Source: RGIG5952 sp045603485 (GTDB lineage: Bacteria > Verrucomicrobiota > Kiritimatiellia > RFP12 > JAAYLN01). From it: a DNA stretch of 34,733 bases. Positions 25,753 through 34,105 of the stretch are shown piece by piece. The position numbers were made by a program, and so were the translations under genes. The notes under the pieces were generated by a model, which saw nothing but the letters and a program-made list of their open reading frames with translations, did no database searches and was not told the DNA's origin. Numbering within the stretch: position 1 is the first letter of the stretch; each line of letters begins with the position of its first letter. Location: positions 1 to 34,733 of the forward strand of contig JAZUMF010000112.1 of assembly GCA_045603485.1 (NCBI GenBank). Direction: 5' to 3'.

Positions 25753-27589
25753 GGAGGAATTCCTCCGTCAAAACGAGGTTGTCGAGAATGTACTGGCGGC
25801 GCTCGCGCGTATTACCGCCCATATAGAACTGCAATGTATCAGGAATGCCCACATCGTGTCTGCAATCAATAGGTGTTAAGCGCATACCTTCACCGATGAA
25901 GTCCTTAAATTCCTTTGGATTTATTTCACCCAAACCTTTGAATCGTGTAGTCTCGGCAGACTTACCAATCTTTGCCAAAGCTTTTTGCTTTTCAGCCTCA
26001 TTGTAGCAATAGTAAGTCGTCTTCTTATCACGGACTCTGAAAAGCGGCGTCTCCAAAACAAACAAGCGGCCGTCCTTGATGACCTTGTCAAAAAACTTCA
26101 TAAAGTATGTTATGACGAGATTGCGAATATGATAGCCATCAACATCGGCATCAGTTGCGATAACGACCTTCTCGTAGCGCAACCGCTCATACGACTCCTC
26201 AATGTCCAAGCTCTTCATTAGATTGAAAAGCTCCTCATTCTTGTAGAGAGCGTCTCTTTTAAGCTCGCAGACATTAAGAGGCTTGCCACGCAAGGTAAAG
26301 ACCGCTTGATACACAGGGTCGCGGCTTGAAATAAATGTTCCGGCCGCAGACTTACCCTCAACGATAAAAATCATTGAATCATGTCCGCTATCCTTTGCAA
26401 GATTCAAGTGGTGCTTGCAATCGCTAAGCTGTGGCACGCGGACAGTCACCGCACGATTACGCTCTCGGGCAATCTTCTTAACCTTGCCAATCTCTGCGCG
26501 CAGCTCACTCGTCTGGGTAATCTTCTCTATCAATTTAGAGGACTCCGCAGGAGCGCGATGCAACTGCTCCTCTATAACGCGCTTAATCTCGTTGACCCAT
26601 CCATTGCGAAGCTCTGGCATACCGAGCTTATTCTTTGTTTGGGCCTCGAACATCGGATTTTGCACACGGACGGCCACCGCACCGACGATGCCATCGCGGA
26701 CATCGTCGCCATCAAAGTGCTTCTTTGAAAATTCATTGACAGCCTTGAGCAGGCCCTCCTTGAATGCGGTCAAGTGAGTTCCGCCGTCAGTGGTAAACTG
26801 GCCGTTCACAAATGAAAAGTAAGATTCGCTAAAGCGATTAGTGTGAACAAAGACAACCTCCAACTCCTTTGAGCGGTAATGGAAGGGCTCATAAAGCTTT
26901 TCGATATCGGCCTCGTCGTGAATAAGATCCAAAAGACCGTTTTCTGAGACTATCTTCGTGCCGTTGATATCTATGGTAAGCCCAGCGTTGAGGTAGGCAT
27001 ACATCTTCATGCGGCGCATAACATGCTCTTCCTGAAACTGAAACTTTTTGAAAAGCTCAGGATCGGGATGAAACTTCATGAATGTACCATTACGCTCTGG
27101 TGCTTTAAGCTTGCCACGCTTTTTAGAAACAAGCTTACCCTTCTCAAAGAAGGCTTCGGAAAATTCGCCTTCGCGGCACGATCGGACTTCAAAATAATCG
27201 GACAAGGCATTGACCGCCTTAGTGCCGACACCATTCATACCTACTGAAAACTGAAATACCTTATCGTCAAACTTACCGCCCGTATTCATCTTGGAAACAC
27301 AATCAACGACCTTTCCAAGTGGAATACCTCGACCATAGTCGCGCACGGAAACCACTCCGGAGTTGTAATCCAGACGAATCTCGATACGCTTACCAAAACC
27401 CATTATAAATTCGTCGATTGCATTATCTACAACCTCCTTCAGAAGTATGTAGATACCATCCTCATACTGAGCTCCGTCTCCCAGCCGTCCGATGTACATA
27501 CCCGTTCTTTTACGGATATGCTCCATAGGATCAAGCGAAATAATGTTAGTATCATCGTATAAGTTTGCGTTTTGCTTTATATCTGCCAT
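25745..27589 (-). CDS. parE: Type IIA topoisomerase subunit B (ParE/GyrB-like)
   Basis: The ATPase subunit of the same topoisomerase. It has a GHKL ATP-binding domain (EVVDNAIDE around 52-60, DYGRGIPLG, and GMNGVGTKAVNALSD), a transducer, and a TOPRIM domain with Glu411 in EGKSAAGTF and DADVDGYHIRNL. It ends with the conserved ..RFKGLGEINPKE.. tail region. At 614 residues it is ParE-sized, without the GyrB insert. Start ATG at 27589; GAGAG lies ~8 bases upstream. The stop lies inside the parC start region. Confidence 0.93.
   Translation of the reverse strand: MADIKQNANLYDDTNIISLDPMEHIRKRTGMYIGRLGDGAQYEDGIYILLKEVVDNAIDEFIMGFGKRIEIRLDYNSGVVSVRDYGRGIPLGKVVDCVSKMNTGGKFDDKVFQFSVGMNGVGTKAVNALSDYFEVRSCREGEFSEAFFEKGKLVSKKRGKLKAPERNGTFMKFHPDPELFKKFQFQEEHVMRRMKMYAYLNAGLTIDINGTKIVSENGLLDLIHDEADIEKLYEPFHYRSKELEVVFVHTNRFSESYFSFVNGQFTTDGGTHLTAFKEGLLKAVNEFSKKHFDGDDVRDGIVGAVAVRVQNPMFEAQTKNKLGMPELRNGWVNEIKRVIEEQLHRAPAESSKLIEKITQTSELRAEIGKVKKIARERNRAVTVRVPQLSDCKHHLNLAKDSGHDSMIFIVEGKSAAGTFISSRDPVYQAVFTLRGKPLNVCELKRDALYKNEELFNLMKSLDIEESYERLRYEKVVIATDADVDGYHIRNLVITYFMKFFDKVIKDGRLFVLETPLFRVRDKKTTYYCYNEAEKQKALAKIGKSAETTRFKGLGEINPKEFKDFIGEGMRLTPIDCRHDVGIPDTLQFYMGGNTRERRQYILDNLVLTEEFLHE
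25753..25766 (-). promoter_or_regulatory. Self-complementary ribosome site of parC
   Basis: GGAGGAATTCCTCC, a perfect palindrome, sits directly before the parC ATG and inside the last codons of parE. The GGAGG ribosome site can pair with the CCTCC next to the start codon (5-bp stem, AATT loop). Ribosomes finishing parE would open it, which would couple parC translation to parE. Confidence 0.55.
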
Positions 27590-27660
27590 GGCATAATCTC
27601 TCGGGACAAAAGTAAAAATAATAGTTTATCACAAAAGCTGCGATAACCCAACTGTTTTGA

Positions 27661-28392
27661 TTAAATCCGCTTAGAAAACGCCTCTACTATATCAACACTG
27701 GCAGAGCATCCAAGACGATTAGCCCCGGCATCAATAAGTGCAAGTGCGCTGTCCAAGTCACGGATTCCTCCGGCCGCCTTAACGCCCATCTTGCGACCGA
27801 CAGTCTTACGCATCAACTTCACATCCTCAACCGTCGCCCCCGACGAGCCAAAGCCGGTGGAGGTTTTTACAAAATCAAAGCCGGCATCCTTGGCCATCAG
27901 GCAAGCGACCACCTTCTCCGCATCCGTCAAATAGCAAGTTTCAATGATAATCTTTGTTTCGACTTCTGGAGCAACTGATTTCACCGCCTCGACAAACTCG
28001 GCCAAGTCCGCTGCAAGCTGGGTGCTCACAAGCATTCTCTTGCAATTGCGGGCAATTTCAGCCGCCGCAGCCTTAAGAGCACGCACATTTATCACATAAT
28101 CGACGATGTCAGCCCCAGTTGTTATCGCATCAACCGCCTCAAGCCGCTTAACAGCCTCAGAATTTTGCCCCAAAGGAAATCCTATAACGGTACCAACCCT
28201 CACATCGCTCCCCTTAAGAGCCTTGACCGCTGTCGCCACCTCACACGGATTTACCATTGCACAGGCAAAACGGTATTCTTTAGCCTCCCTGCAAAGCTTC
28301 TTCACAGCATTCGCATCCCCTGCTGCCTTGAGAAATGTATGATCAATCATCGAGGCAAGCACTTCAGGTGTTAAATAGTCAAACTTCTTCAT
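27661..28392 (-). CDS. deoC: Deoxyribose-phosphate aldolase
   Basis: Cleaves 2-deoxyribose-5-phosphate to glyceraldehyde-3-phosphate and acetaldehyde in nucleoside salvage. Class I aldolase with the Schiff-base Lys176 in FVKTSTGF, VGTVIGFPLG, the DYVINVRAL stretch carrying a catalytic Asp, and KAAGGIRD with the second conserved Lys. The 243-residue length is normal for the shorter DeoC form. It lies 29 bp after luxS on the same strand. Confidence 0.95.
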   Translation of the reverse strand: MKKFDYLTPEVLASMIDHTFLKAAGDANAVKKLCREAKEYRFACAMVNPCEVATAVKALKGSDVRVGTVIGFPLGQNSEAVKRLEAVDAITTGADIVDYVINVRALKAAAAEIARNCKRMLVSTQLAADLAEFVEAVKSVAPEVETKIIIETCYLTDAEKVVACLMAKDAGFDFVKTSTGFGSSGATVEDVKLMRKTVGRKMGVKAAGGIRDLDSALALIDAGANRLGCSASVDIVEAFSKRI

Positions 28393-28421
28393 TTAAGACC
28401 TCATATTTACTAGTTGGCATT

Positions 28422-28910
28422 CTATTGGTCATCAGAAGGATAAACGAGATTCTCATCAGTTATGACCTCAAGAACCTCGTGAAGAAATTTTGACGCTTCA
28501 TAGCGCGCCATCGGCAGGTCATGCAATAGCCAGCTCCCGCAGTCTCGGGCGGCGGCACCTGGAATCGCACCATCAAAAGCCGCAACAAAAGCAAAGACGG
28601 ATTTCATAAGTTCAACGATGTCGCGACTTTGATAATCACCTCGCAAAAGCAAATAATTACCGGTGAGACACCCCATCGGGCCCCAGTAAACGATACGGTC
28701 CTTCCACTCCTCATTATTGCGTAAATATGTAGCGGCAAGGTGTTCTATTGTATGAATAGCACCCTGCCCCAAGGTCGGTTCGCGATTAGGCTCCTTCATA
28801 CGAATATCAAAAGTAGTGACAACCTCACCGCCTACATTATCCTTTCGGCTAACATAAATTCCGCGTAAAAGCTTTTCGTGGTCAATGGTAAAACTAGGAA
28901 TCTTTTTCAT
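28422..28910 (-). CDS. luxS: S-ribosylhomocysteine lyase LuxS
   Basis: Converts S-ribosylhomocysteine to homocysteine and DPD, the precursor of autoinducer-2, in the activated methyl cycle. The iron/zinc ligands are His53 and His57 in HTIEH and Cys124 in ARDCGSW. The catalytic cysteine is Cys81 in GPMGCLTG and the catalytic glutamate is Glu56. The 162-residue length is typical. The ATG at 28910 has GAGG six bases upstream; the GTG four codons earlier is not needed. No nucleosidase (mtn/pfs) gene is nearby. Confidence 0.97.
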   Translation of the reverse strand: MKKIPSFTIDHEKLLRGIYVSRKDNVGGEVVTTFDIRMKEPNREPTLGQGAIHTIEHLAATYLRNNEEWKDRIVYWGPMGCLTGNYLLLRGDYQSRDIVELMKSVFAFVAAFDGAIPGAAARDCGSWLLHDLPMARYEASKFLHEVLEVITDENLVYPSDDQ

Positions 28911-28950
28911 AAAAAACCTCACAACTCAAGTTTGTCCTAAAGCGATAAAT

Positions 28951-28959
28951 ATTGTATCA
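28951..28959 (-). promoter_or_regulatory. Extended -10 promoter for luxS-deoC
   Basis: On the minus strand TGATACAAT is a TGn-extended -10 (TACAAT, five of six). Initiation near 28944 would leave a leader of about 34 nt. No good -35 is visible, which extended -10 promoters tolerate. Confidence 0.45.
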
Positions 28960-28981
28960 CAAGTCCTTTGAAAAAAATATC

Positions 28982-29018
28982 TTGACAAAAAGTGGGGAAA
29001 AGTGTTGAATAGTGGTAT
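28982..29018 (+). promoter_or_regulatory. mraZ promoter with three MraZ boxes
   Basis: -35 TTGACA (28982-28987), 17-bp spacer and -10 TTGAAT (29005-29010). Three 10-bp direct repeats overlay it: AAAGTGGGGA (28989), AAAGTGTTGA (28999) and ATAGTGGTAT (29009). Ten-base spaced GTG repeats are the known MraZ binding pattern, so the operon should be autoregulated. The expected start falls on or next to the ATG at 29017. Confidence 0.8.
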
Positions 29019-29508
29019 GAAAAGTCAAGAAGTGTCACAATCGAACAACACAGGAAAGGGAACGGCGCAAGTCGGCTCTCTCCTTGGTTCGTACCCGCAC
29101 CGTCTTGACCCCAAGCGGAGAATGACGATTCCAGCGACACTCCGCAGCCGCATGGGAATGCCTGAAATCGTCTATGTAATGCCAAGCCTAGGTGGAAAAA
29201 AATGCTTAGAAGTGTTTCATCCTCAGGCTTTTGAGATGCGCCTTGATGAGCTCAACAAGGCGGCGCTAACAGACGAAGCGGCAGCAGATTTCGTAACGAT
29301 GATCGGACGCGTTTCAGAGACTCTTGATGTTGATGTTCAAGGGCGCGTTCGAATCGGAGATGCCCTATTGCAACATATTGGCGTCGACCGCGATGTTATG
29401 ATTATCGGAGCAGTCAACCGTCTGCAAATTTGGGCGGCAGGAAACGAGCCAAGCCTCGATGAAGCCTTTGGCAAGCTCGCCGCATCGGCAAGAACCATTC
29501 ACTTCTAG
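29017..29508 (+). CDS. mraZ: Transcriptional regulator MraZ
   Basis: DNA-binding regulator of the dcw cell division/wall cluster. It has two AbrB/SpoVT-like repeats: SYPHRLDPKRRMTIPATLR near the N-terminus, and SETLDVDVQGRVRIGDALL in the second half. The ATG at 29017 gives 163 residues, with a ~25-residue polar N-terminal extension compared with usual MraZ (about 145-150). A GTG at 29002 is in frame but lies inside the promoter. No ribosome site precedes 29017, and the promoter spacing puts the RNA start about there, so the mRNA may be leaderless. Confidence 0.93.
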   Translation: MKSQEVSQSNNTGKGTAQVGSLLGSYPHRLDPKRRMTIPATLRSRMGMPEIVYVMPSLGGKKCLEVFHPQAFEMRLDELNKAALTDEAAADFVTMIGRVSETLDVDVQGRVRIGDALLQHIGVDRDVMIIGAVNRLQIWAAGNEPSLDEAFGKLAASARTIHF

Positions 29509-29517
29509 GAGATAATT

Positions 29518-30444
29518 ATGCACATACCTGTTATGCTCTTAGAAACAGTCGATAGACTAAAGGTCGTTCGCGGAGGAACTTACCTTGACTGCACCCTTGG
29601 CGATGGTGGCCACAGCGCCGAAATTCTTCGTCGCGGAGGACCCTCGACAACCCTTTTAGGCCTTGACCGCGATGAAGCTGCGCTTGCTCGCGCAAAACAG
29701 AATCTCGCTGGTTTTCCCGCAAAAGTTGTCTACGCCCACACAAATCATGCGCATGTAGCAGAAACCTGCGACAAGTTGGGCTTTGATCAATTTGATGGCG
29801 CAGTCATTGACACCGGAGTATCCTCAGAACAGCTCGATGAAGCCGACCGTGGCTTCAGTTTTCGTGCTGACGGTCCGCTTGATATGCGAATGGACACATC
29901 GCATGGCGCGACAGCCGCAGATTTAGTCGCGACAATGAGCGAAGACGAGCTCGCGACACTCTTCCGTCGCCTCGGCGAAGAACCTTCTGCTCGCACAATC
30001 GCCAAAGCAATCGTAAAGCGCCGTGAAGTAAGCCCAATCACAACGACAAAAGATCTCGCAGCCATCGTTGAAAAAGCGCTTGGGCCTGGTGCACATGCAC
30101 GGAAGCACCATCCTGCCACACGCGTATTCCAAGCCTTACGGATGAAGGTGAATCACGAGCTTGAATCGGTGCAAGCCGCCATCGACGCCATTTTACCTAG
30201 GCTAAAGCCGGGAGGACGACTTGCCGTAATCACATTTGAAAGCATAAGCGACCGACTCGTAAAGCACATCTTCCAAGATCATGTCGGCAAAGAAGTTTCT
30301 CTTCAGCAGGGCGGCTCGGAATGGCAAGGTATTGAGCCTCGGGTGCGCAAAACCGACCGCCATGCAGTAGTCCCCACAATTGAAGAAGTCAACCTCAATC
30401 CGCGCTCTCGAAGTGCAAAATTAAGAGTTGTAGTCAAGCTTTAA
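29518..30444 (+). CDS. rsmH: 16S rRNA (cytosine1402-N4)-methyltransferase
   Basis: Methylates C1402 of 16S rRNA in the ribosomal P site using S-adenosylmethionine. It shows HIPVMLLETVDRL at the start, the SAM loop LDCTLGDGGHSAEIL, DTGVSSEQLD and FSFRADGPLDMRMD, then ATRVFQALRMKVNHEL and LKPGGRLAVITFESISDR. The 308-residue length is normal. GGAG lies six bases before the ATG, and the gene begins 9 bp after mraZ. Confidence 0.97.
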   Translation: MHIPVMLLETVDRLKVVRGGTYLDCTLGDGGHSAEILRRGGPSTTLLGLDRDEAALARAKQNLAGFPAKVVYAHTNHAHVAETCDKLGFDQFDGAVIDTGVSSEQLDEADRGFSFRADGPLDMRMDTSHGATAADLVATMSEDELATLFRRLGEEPSARTIAKAIVKRREVSPITTTKDLAAIVEKALGPGAHARKHHPATRVFQALRMKVNHELESVQAAIDAILPRLKPGGRLAVITFESISDRLVKHIFQDHVGKEVSLQQGGSEWQGIEPRVRKTDRHAVVPTIEEVNLNPRSRSAKLRVVVKL

Positions 30445-30472
30445 AACACCACTTTTCAACTTCAAACACACA

Positions 30473-30871
30473 ATGAGAAAAAACCGAAGAAAATATGTAG
30501 AAAAAGGCAACGGTCACACCGAGTACGCAATCTTTTTTTGTTCGATTATTGTAATATCGCTCGTTTTCGGCGCCATTTGGAATCTAACCCTAAAAAGGTC
30601 GATTTCGTCGATAAGTAAGGAAATCCGTACCCTGGAAAACGAGTCGAACCGTCTTAAAATCGAAGTTCAACGCGCGCAATCCGCCTGGTCGCTTTGCACA
30701 ACGCCCGAACAACTTGAAAAGTCCCTAACCAGGCATGGCCTTCATATGGAACTTGCAAGCGGCAAAAGAATCGTCTATTTATTTGGAAAGACTCCTGAAA
30801 GAATTGATGGATTAGGCTCCACTCACACAGATGTTGCAACCTATGTTCCAAATCAACAAACCTTCCAATAA
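30473..30871 (+). CDS. FtsL-like septal protein
   Basis: A 132-residue bitopic membrane protein. It has a basic cytoplasmic N-terminus (MRKNRRKYVEKGN), one transmembrane helix (AIFFCSIIVISLVFGAIWNL), then a heptad-type periplasmic coil (ISKEIRTLENESNRLKIEV). This shape and the place between rsmH and ftsI are those of FtsL, which forms a complex with FtsB and FtsQ and activates septal wall synthesis. FtsL is too divergent for sequence identification alone. The end overlaps the start of ftsI by about 41 bp. Confidence 0.7.
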   Translation: MRKNRRKYVEKGNGHTEYAIFFCSIIVISLVFGAIWNLTLKRSISSISKEIRTLENESNRLKIEVQRAQSAWSLCTTPEQLEKSLTRHGLHMELASGKRIVYLFGKTPERIDGLGSTHTDVATYVPNQQTFQ

Positions 30872-32663
30872 AAAAAAACAAATCCCATCTTGTAAATTAG
30901 GAACAAGGTTTTTCCTTGTTCCGGGATTTTTAGCACTCTGGATCGTATATCTCTTTATCAGACTCTTCACCCTACATTTCAGCGACTCGACACCACGCAA
31001 TAATATCCGCTACCAGAAAGAATTAAAGGCGACGCGCGGAGTCATCTACGATAGAGGCGGCAACCCCATTGCCGTAAATCAAATTGGCTGGAAGATATTC
31101 ATTGACCCGCTTGCAGAAAACAGAAAAGCGTCCAAAAAACGCCCTGCGGCGGATCCTGTCGCCTCATGCAAAAGAGTTGCAGACCTGACAGGTCGAAGTT
31201 TCAACGAAGTATGGCATGATCTCTATACGACCAACTTTACTGAGTACTACAATCCAAACACCGGCGAAATAAAAAAAAGATATAAGCAATATGTTCCACA
31301 GGGAGAAACATTTGATTCCACAGCCATAGACCTAATCACGAATCGTACTCTGTATGTAAACAACATAGGACTTGAGCAAATTGAAAAAAGAACATATCCG
31401 CAAGGGAGATATTTCTCTCACATATTGGGCTTTGTCACAGGACAAAGGCTTGAAGGGAAAAACGGCGGTATCGAACAACGCTACGACCATCTGCTTCAAG
31501 GTACCGACGGGCGCATCATAGGCATTAGATCAAACAACGGTCCGGAAATACGCGAACGGAGAATCAGCACACTTGATCCAATAAACGGAGCCAGCATATA
31601 CCTGACAATCGACCACAACATTCAATATTTTGTCTATAATGCCCTGACAAACGCAATGACAGAGTGGTCAGCCGATGCAGCTCGGGCAATAGTGCAAAAA
31701 GTCGACACAGGAGAAATCCTGGCAATGGTAAGCCTCCCTGACTACGACCCCGCCAACTGGAAAGACGCAAGCGGCATATCCCGTAAAAACCGGACGATAA
31801 CCGACCAATACGACCCGGGCTCAACAATGAAAGCAGTCACCGTATCAGCCGCCTTAAACGAAGGTATAATAACGCCAGATTCAACCTATGAGATAGATAA
31901 AAGCAGAAAATGGTACTATGGCGGACACTCCCTAGGCGACCACATTGACGGCATCGTTGATGTACGGACAATAATAAAAAAATCAAGCAACATCGGCTCT
32001 GCCAAAATTGCTCTCGAAATGGGCAATAAAACCTTTTACAACTATTTAATGAGATTTGGCTTTAGAGAAAAAACAGGAATTGATTTGCCAGGCGAAGCCT
32101 ACGGAATGCTTGCCCATTACGAAAAATGGGAACCGATAAAGCCCACGCGGGTAGCCATTGGGCAAGGCATCTCCGTAACCCCGATACAAATGATAAACGC
32201 CTATTCGACAATTGCAAATGGCGGAAAAAGAATGCGCCCGTATGTAATGCGTAAGGTAATCTCAGAAAACGGAGAAATACTGCAAGAAAATCATCCGAAA
32301 GTACTCAGTACGCCAATCTCCCCCGAGGTAGCAAAACAAATGCGGGAAATGCTCGCCCTCGTAGTGCTAGAAGGCACAGGAAGAAGAGCTAAAATACCAG
32401 GCTATACAATTGCCGGCAAAACGGGAACAGCAGAAATTGTAAGACCCGATGGAGGCTACTACAAGCACAATCACTGGACATCATTCATAGGATTCATACC
32501 TGTAGACAAGCCGGTATTCTGCGTATTGGTACTCCTTGACAACCCCCAAAAAGCCGGGCAAAGCCATGATGCCGGCATCTCAGCAGTCCCCGTATTCAGA
32601 GAGATTGCCGCCGCCACGGCACAATACCTTGAAATTCCGGTTGAACCCACAACCGAAAAGTAG
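30831..32663 (+). CDS. ftsI: Septal peptidoglycan transpeptidase FtsI (PBP3 class)
   Basis: A class B penicillin-binding protein that cross-links septal peptidoglycan. It has a short cytoplasmic tail, a transmembrane anchor (FFLVPGFLALWIVYLFIRLF), the dimerisation domain from about residue 60 (TRGVIYDRGGNPIAVN), and the transpeptidase domain with Ser331-x-x-Lys334 (STMK), Ser385-Ser386-Asn387 and Lys530-Thr531-Gly532. The 610-residue length is normal. ATG at 30831 or 30843 is possible; both lie within the ftsL-like gene. murE, mraY and murD do not follow, so the cluster stops here. Confidence 0.95.
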   Translation: MLQPMFQINKPSNKKKQIPSCKLGTRFFLVPGFLALWIVYLFIRLFTLHFSDSTPRNNIRYQKELKATRGVIYDRGGNPIAVNQIGWKIFIDPLAENRKASKKRPAADPVASCKRVADLTGRSFNEVWHDLYTTNFTEYYNPNTGEIKKRYKQYVPQGETFDSTAIDLITNRTLYVNNIGLEQIEKRTYPQGRYFSHILGFVTGQRLEGKNGGIEQRYDHLLQGTDGRIIGIRSNNGPEIRERRISTLDPINGASIYLTIDHNIQYFVYNALTNAMTEWSADAARAIVQKVDTGEILAMVSLPDYDPANWKDASGISRKNRTITDQYDPGSTMKAVTVSAALNEGIITPDSTYEIDKSRKWYYGGHSLGDHIDGIVDVRTIIKKSSNIGSAKIALEMGNKTFYNYLMRFGFREKTGIDLPGEAYGMLAHYEKWEPIKPTRVAIGQGISVTPIQMINAYSTIANGGKRMRPYVMRKVISENGEILQENHPKVLSTPISPEVAKQMREMLALVVLEGTGRRAKIPGYTIAGKTGTAEIVRPDGGYYKHNHWTSFIGFIPVDKPVFCVLVLLDNPQKAGQSHDAGISAVPVFREIAAATAQYLEIPVEPTTEK

Positions 32664-32703
32664 CTCCAAAAAATACCCAAAAGTCACAAAGGGCAATAAG
32701 CCC

Positions 32704-32748
32704 GTTCAAGAGCACTTAAAAGATACTCGTCACAAGCCCCTCTTGAAC
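32704..32748. other. Inverted repeat at the convergent ftsI/deacetylase ends
   Basis: GTTCAAGAG (32704-32712) and CTCTTGAAC (32740-32748) are perfect 9-bp arms around a 27-nt loop, between convergent genes and overlapping the last codons of the deacetylase. No T-run follows, so intrinsic termination is doubtful. Confidence 0.4.
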
Positions 32749-33576
32749 AAATGGGAAAAGCTTCCGCATAGCTTCGGTATTGGGCTTTGCGCTATATTCG
32801 CACAACTCCAACGGCTCTATATAAGTGACAGCCTCGCCGGCCTCCTTGCCAAGAGCGCTTATCAGCTTCTCCCTAAAACGGCGTGCCGAATCACGGCGAC
32901 GGGGACCTGCCCAAAAAGATTCGATAAAACGCAACCTTGCCTCAGTATCGTCAGCAGGAGGAACCCTATCCAAAACCTTGGCGTCAAAAGGAAGCCACTC
33001 AAATATTTGCGACTCATGACAAGCAAGAGCCTTAGCAAGAGGCCTCATCAAATCATCGCACGGAATCACAACATCCGGGCGAAAAGGATTAGAATCCATA
33101 AAGCCGTCGCGCATATAAAAAATTGCAGGCACGACCGATGGGACAGGAGACTCTGGACACCAATTAGGTACACCCAGCAAATAAGCCGAATCGAGTACCA
33201 GCTGCGAAGTCGCACGATGGTCTGCATGGTAATCGCAAAGGCGGTGAGTCAAAATGATATGCGGCGAAAACTCACGAATGATGCGCGTAACCTCCTTACG
33301 GCGCTCAACCGTCGGTTCTAGTTCACAGTCAGGAGTATTGCAAACAATGTAAGAATCAATACCAAAAGCCCTAACGGCATTTTGCGTCTCCAAATAGCGA
33401 CGCTTTGCCAAATCATCGGGCGACATAGTCTGATGCCCCTTATTACCATTAGTAAGAGAAACCATTCTCACCTTAGCGCCAGCCTGCGCAAAACGCATAG
33501 CTGTACAACCGGCATGAATATCGGCGTCATCCGGATGAGCACCAATTATCAAAAGACGAATATCCTTCGCTAACAT
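32716..33576 (-). CDS. PIG-L/LmbE-family N-deacetylase
   Basis: A zinc-dependent deacetylase of GlcNAc-type conjugates. The metal ligands are His14 and Asp17 in GAHPDDADI and His120 in HADHRAT. Other segments are LTNGNKGHQ (about 41-49) and the family core PHIILTH. The 286-residue length fits the LmbE branch. I chose ATG at 33576, preceded by GAGGAAG; an open frame extends to 33615 without a ribosome site. Candidates include bacillithiol- or GlcNAc-inositol-type substrates, which the sequence does not resolve. It is downstream of tRNA-Asp but separated by its terminator. Confidence 0.88.
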   Translation of the reverse strand: MLAKDIRLLIIGAHPDDADIHAGCTAMRFAQAGAKVRMVSLTNGNKGHQTMSPDDLAKRRYLETQNAVRAFGIDSYIVCNTPDCELEPTVERRKEVTRIIREFSPHIILTHRLCDYHADHRATSQLVLDSAYLLGVPNWCPESPVPSVVPAIFYMRDGFMDSNPFRPDVVIPCDDLMRPLAKALACHESQIFEWLPFDAKVLDRVPPADDTEARLRFIESFWAGPRRRDSARRFREKLISALGKEAGEAVTYIEPLELCEYSAKPNTEAMRKLFPFVQEGLVTSIF

Positions 33577-33600
33577 AAAAACTTCCTCTAAAAGGCACCT

Positions 33601-33634
33601 AAAAAAACAACCCAACCTCAGAGCGAGATTGGGT
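33601..33634 (-). terminator. Intrinsic terminator after tRNA-Asp
   Basis: On the minus strand a 10-bp stem with one G-T pair (ACCCAATCTC / GAGGTTGGGT), a 5-nt loop, then G-TTTTTTT. It lies 11 bp after the encoded CCA. Confidence 0.9.
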
Positions 33635-33644
33635 CACTTGAAAA

Positions 33645-33721
33645 TGGCGGGAGAGACGGGGATCGAACCCGCAACCGCCGGATCGACAGTCCGGTGCGCT
33701 AACCAATTGCGCTACTCCCCC
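33645..33721 (-). tRNA. tRNA-Asp (anticodon GTC), CCA encoded
   Basis: Full cloverleaf on the minus strand: 7-bp acceptor (GGGGGAG/CTCTCCC with one G-T), D arm GCGC..GCGC, anticodon arm CCGGA-CTGTCGA-TCCGG with GTC in the middle, T arm GCGGG-TTCGATC-CCCGT, discriminator G73 and CCA in the DNA. GTC reads Asp codons. Confidence 0.97.
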
Positions 33722-33736
33722 AAAAGGGATGCAAAT

Positions 33737-33765
33737 ATTATACAACATACGACAAACAAATGCAA
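33737..33765 (-). promoter_or_regulatory. tRNA-Asp promoter
   Basis: On the minus strand a perfect -10 TATAAT (33737-33742) and a weaker -35 TTGCAT (33760-33765), 17 bp apart. Initiation near 33730 is about 9 nt before the mature tRNA 5' end. Confidence 0.75.
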
Positions 33766-33782
33766 GCATTTTTCTGCCAATC

Positions 33783-33808
33783 GGTGTCAGACTATTACAC
33801 TTGACACC
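33783..33808. repeat. TGTCA/TGACA inverted repeat copy
   Basis: GGTGTCA and TGACACC are perfect 7-bp arms around GACTATTACACT. It matches 16960-16985 and 17246-17271, which share the CAGACTGTTACACTTGACAC core with one base change here. This is the best-preserved copy of the inverted repeat. Confidence 0.7.
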
Positions 33809-34105
33809 TCCCCTCAAACTTTCTATATTGAGCCCAAAATTTGACTTCATGCTAAGAAATATCTCAATCTAGAATCTCATTTCCTAAAACAACATCAATT
33901 ATCCTTAAACTACAATGCTAATACATCCTCGCCGACTCTGATAATATTGAAAGTTGATATTGGATATTGGTAAAAGTGGCACATTTTTGCGTCTGTAGTC
34001 GCATCGATAGCCTCAAAGAAGGTCTTTGGCGAAATTTTTTGATACACCTCCCCATTCGGGGCGGTAGGCTCCGTTACGAGTAATGCAGATTGTCGGGATT
34101 TTTGC

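Larger units (their letters stand above)
33722..34105. other. Non-coding gap with repeat copy
   Basis: Holds the tRNA-Asp promoter, a copy of the TGTCA..TGACA inverted repeat (33783-33808) and AT-rich sequence. At its right end, next to the RAYT gene, there is a short GC-rich hairpin (CCCCATTCGGGG) that may mark the edge of the RAYT element. I see no gene. Confidence 0.6.
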
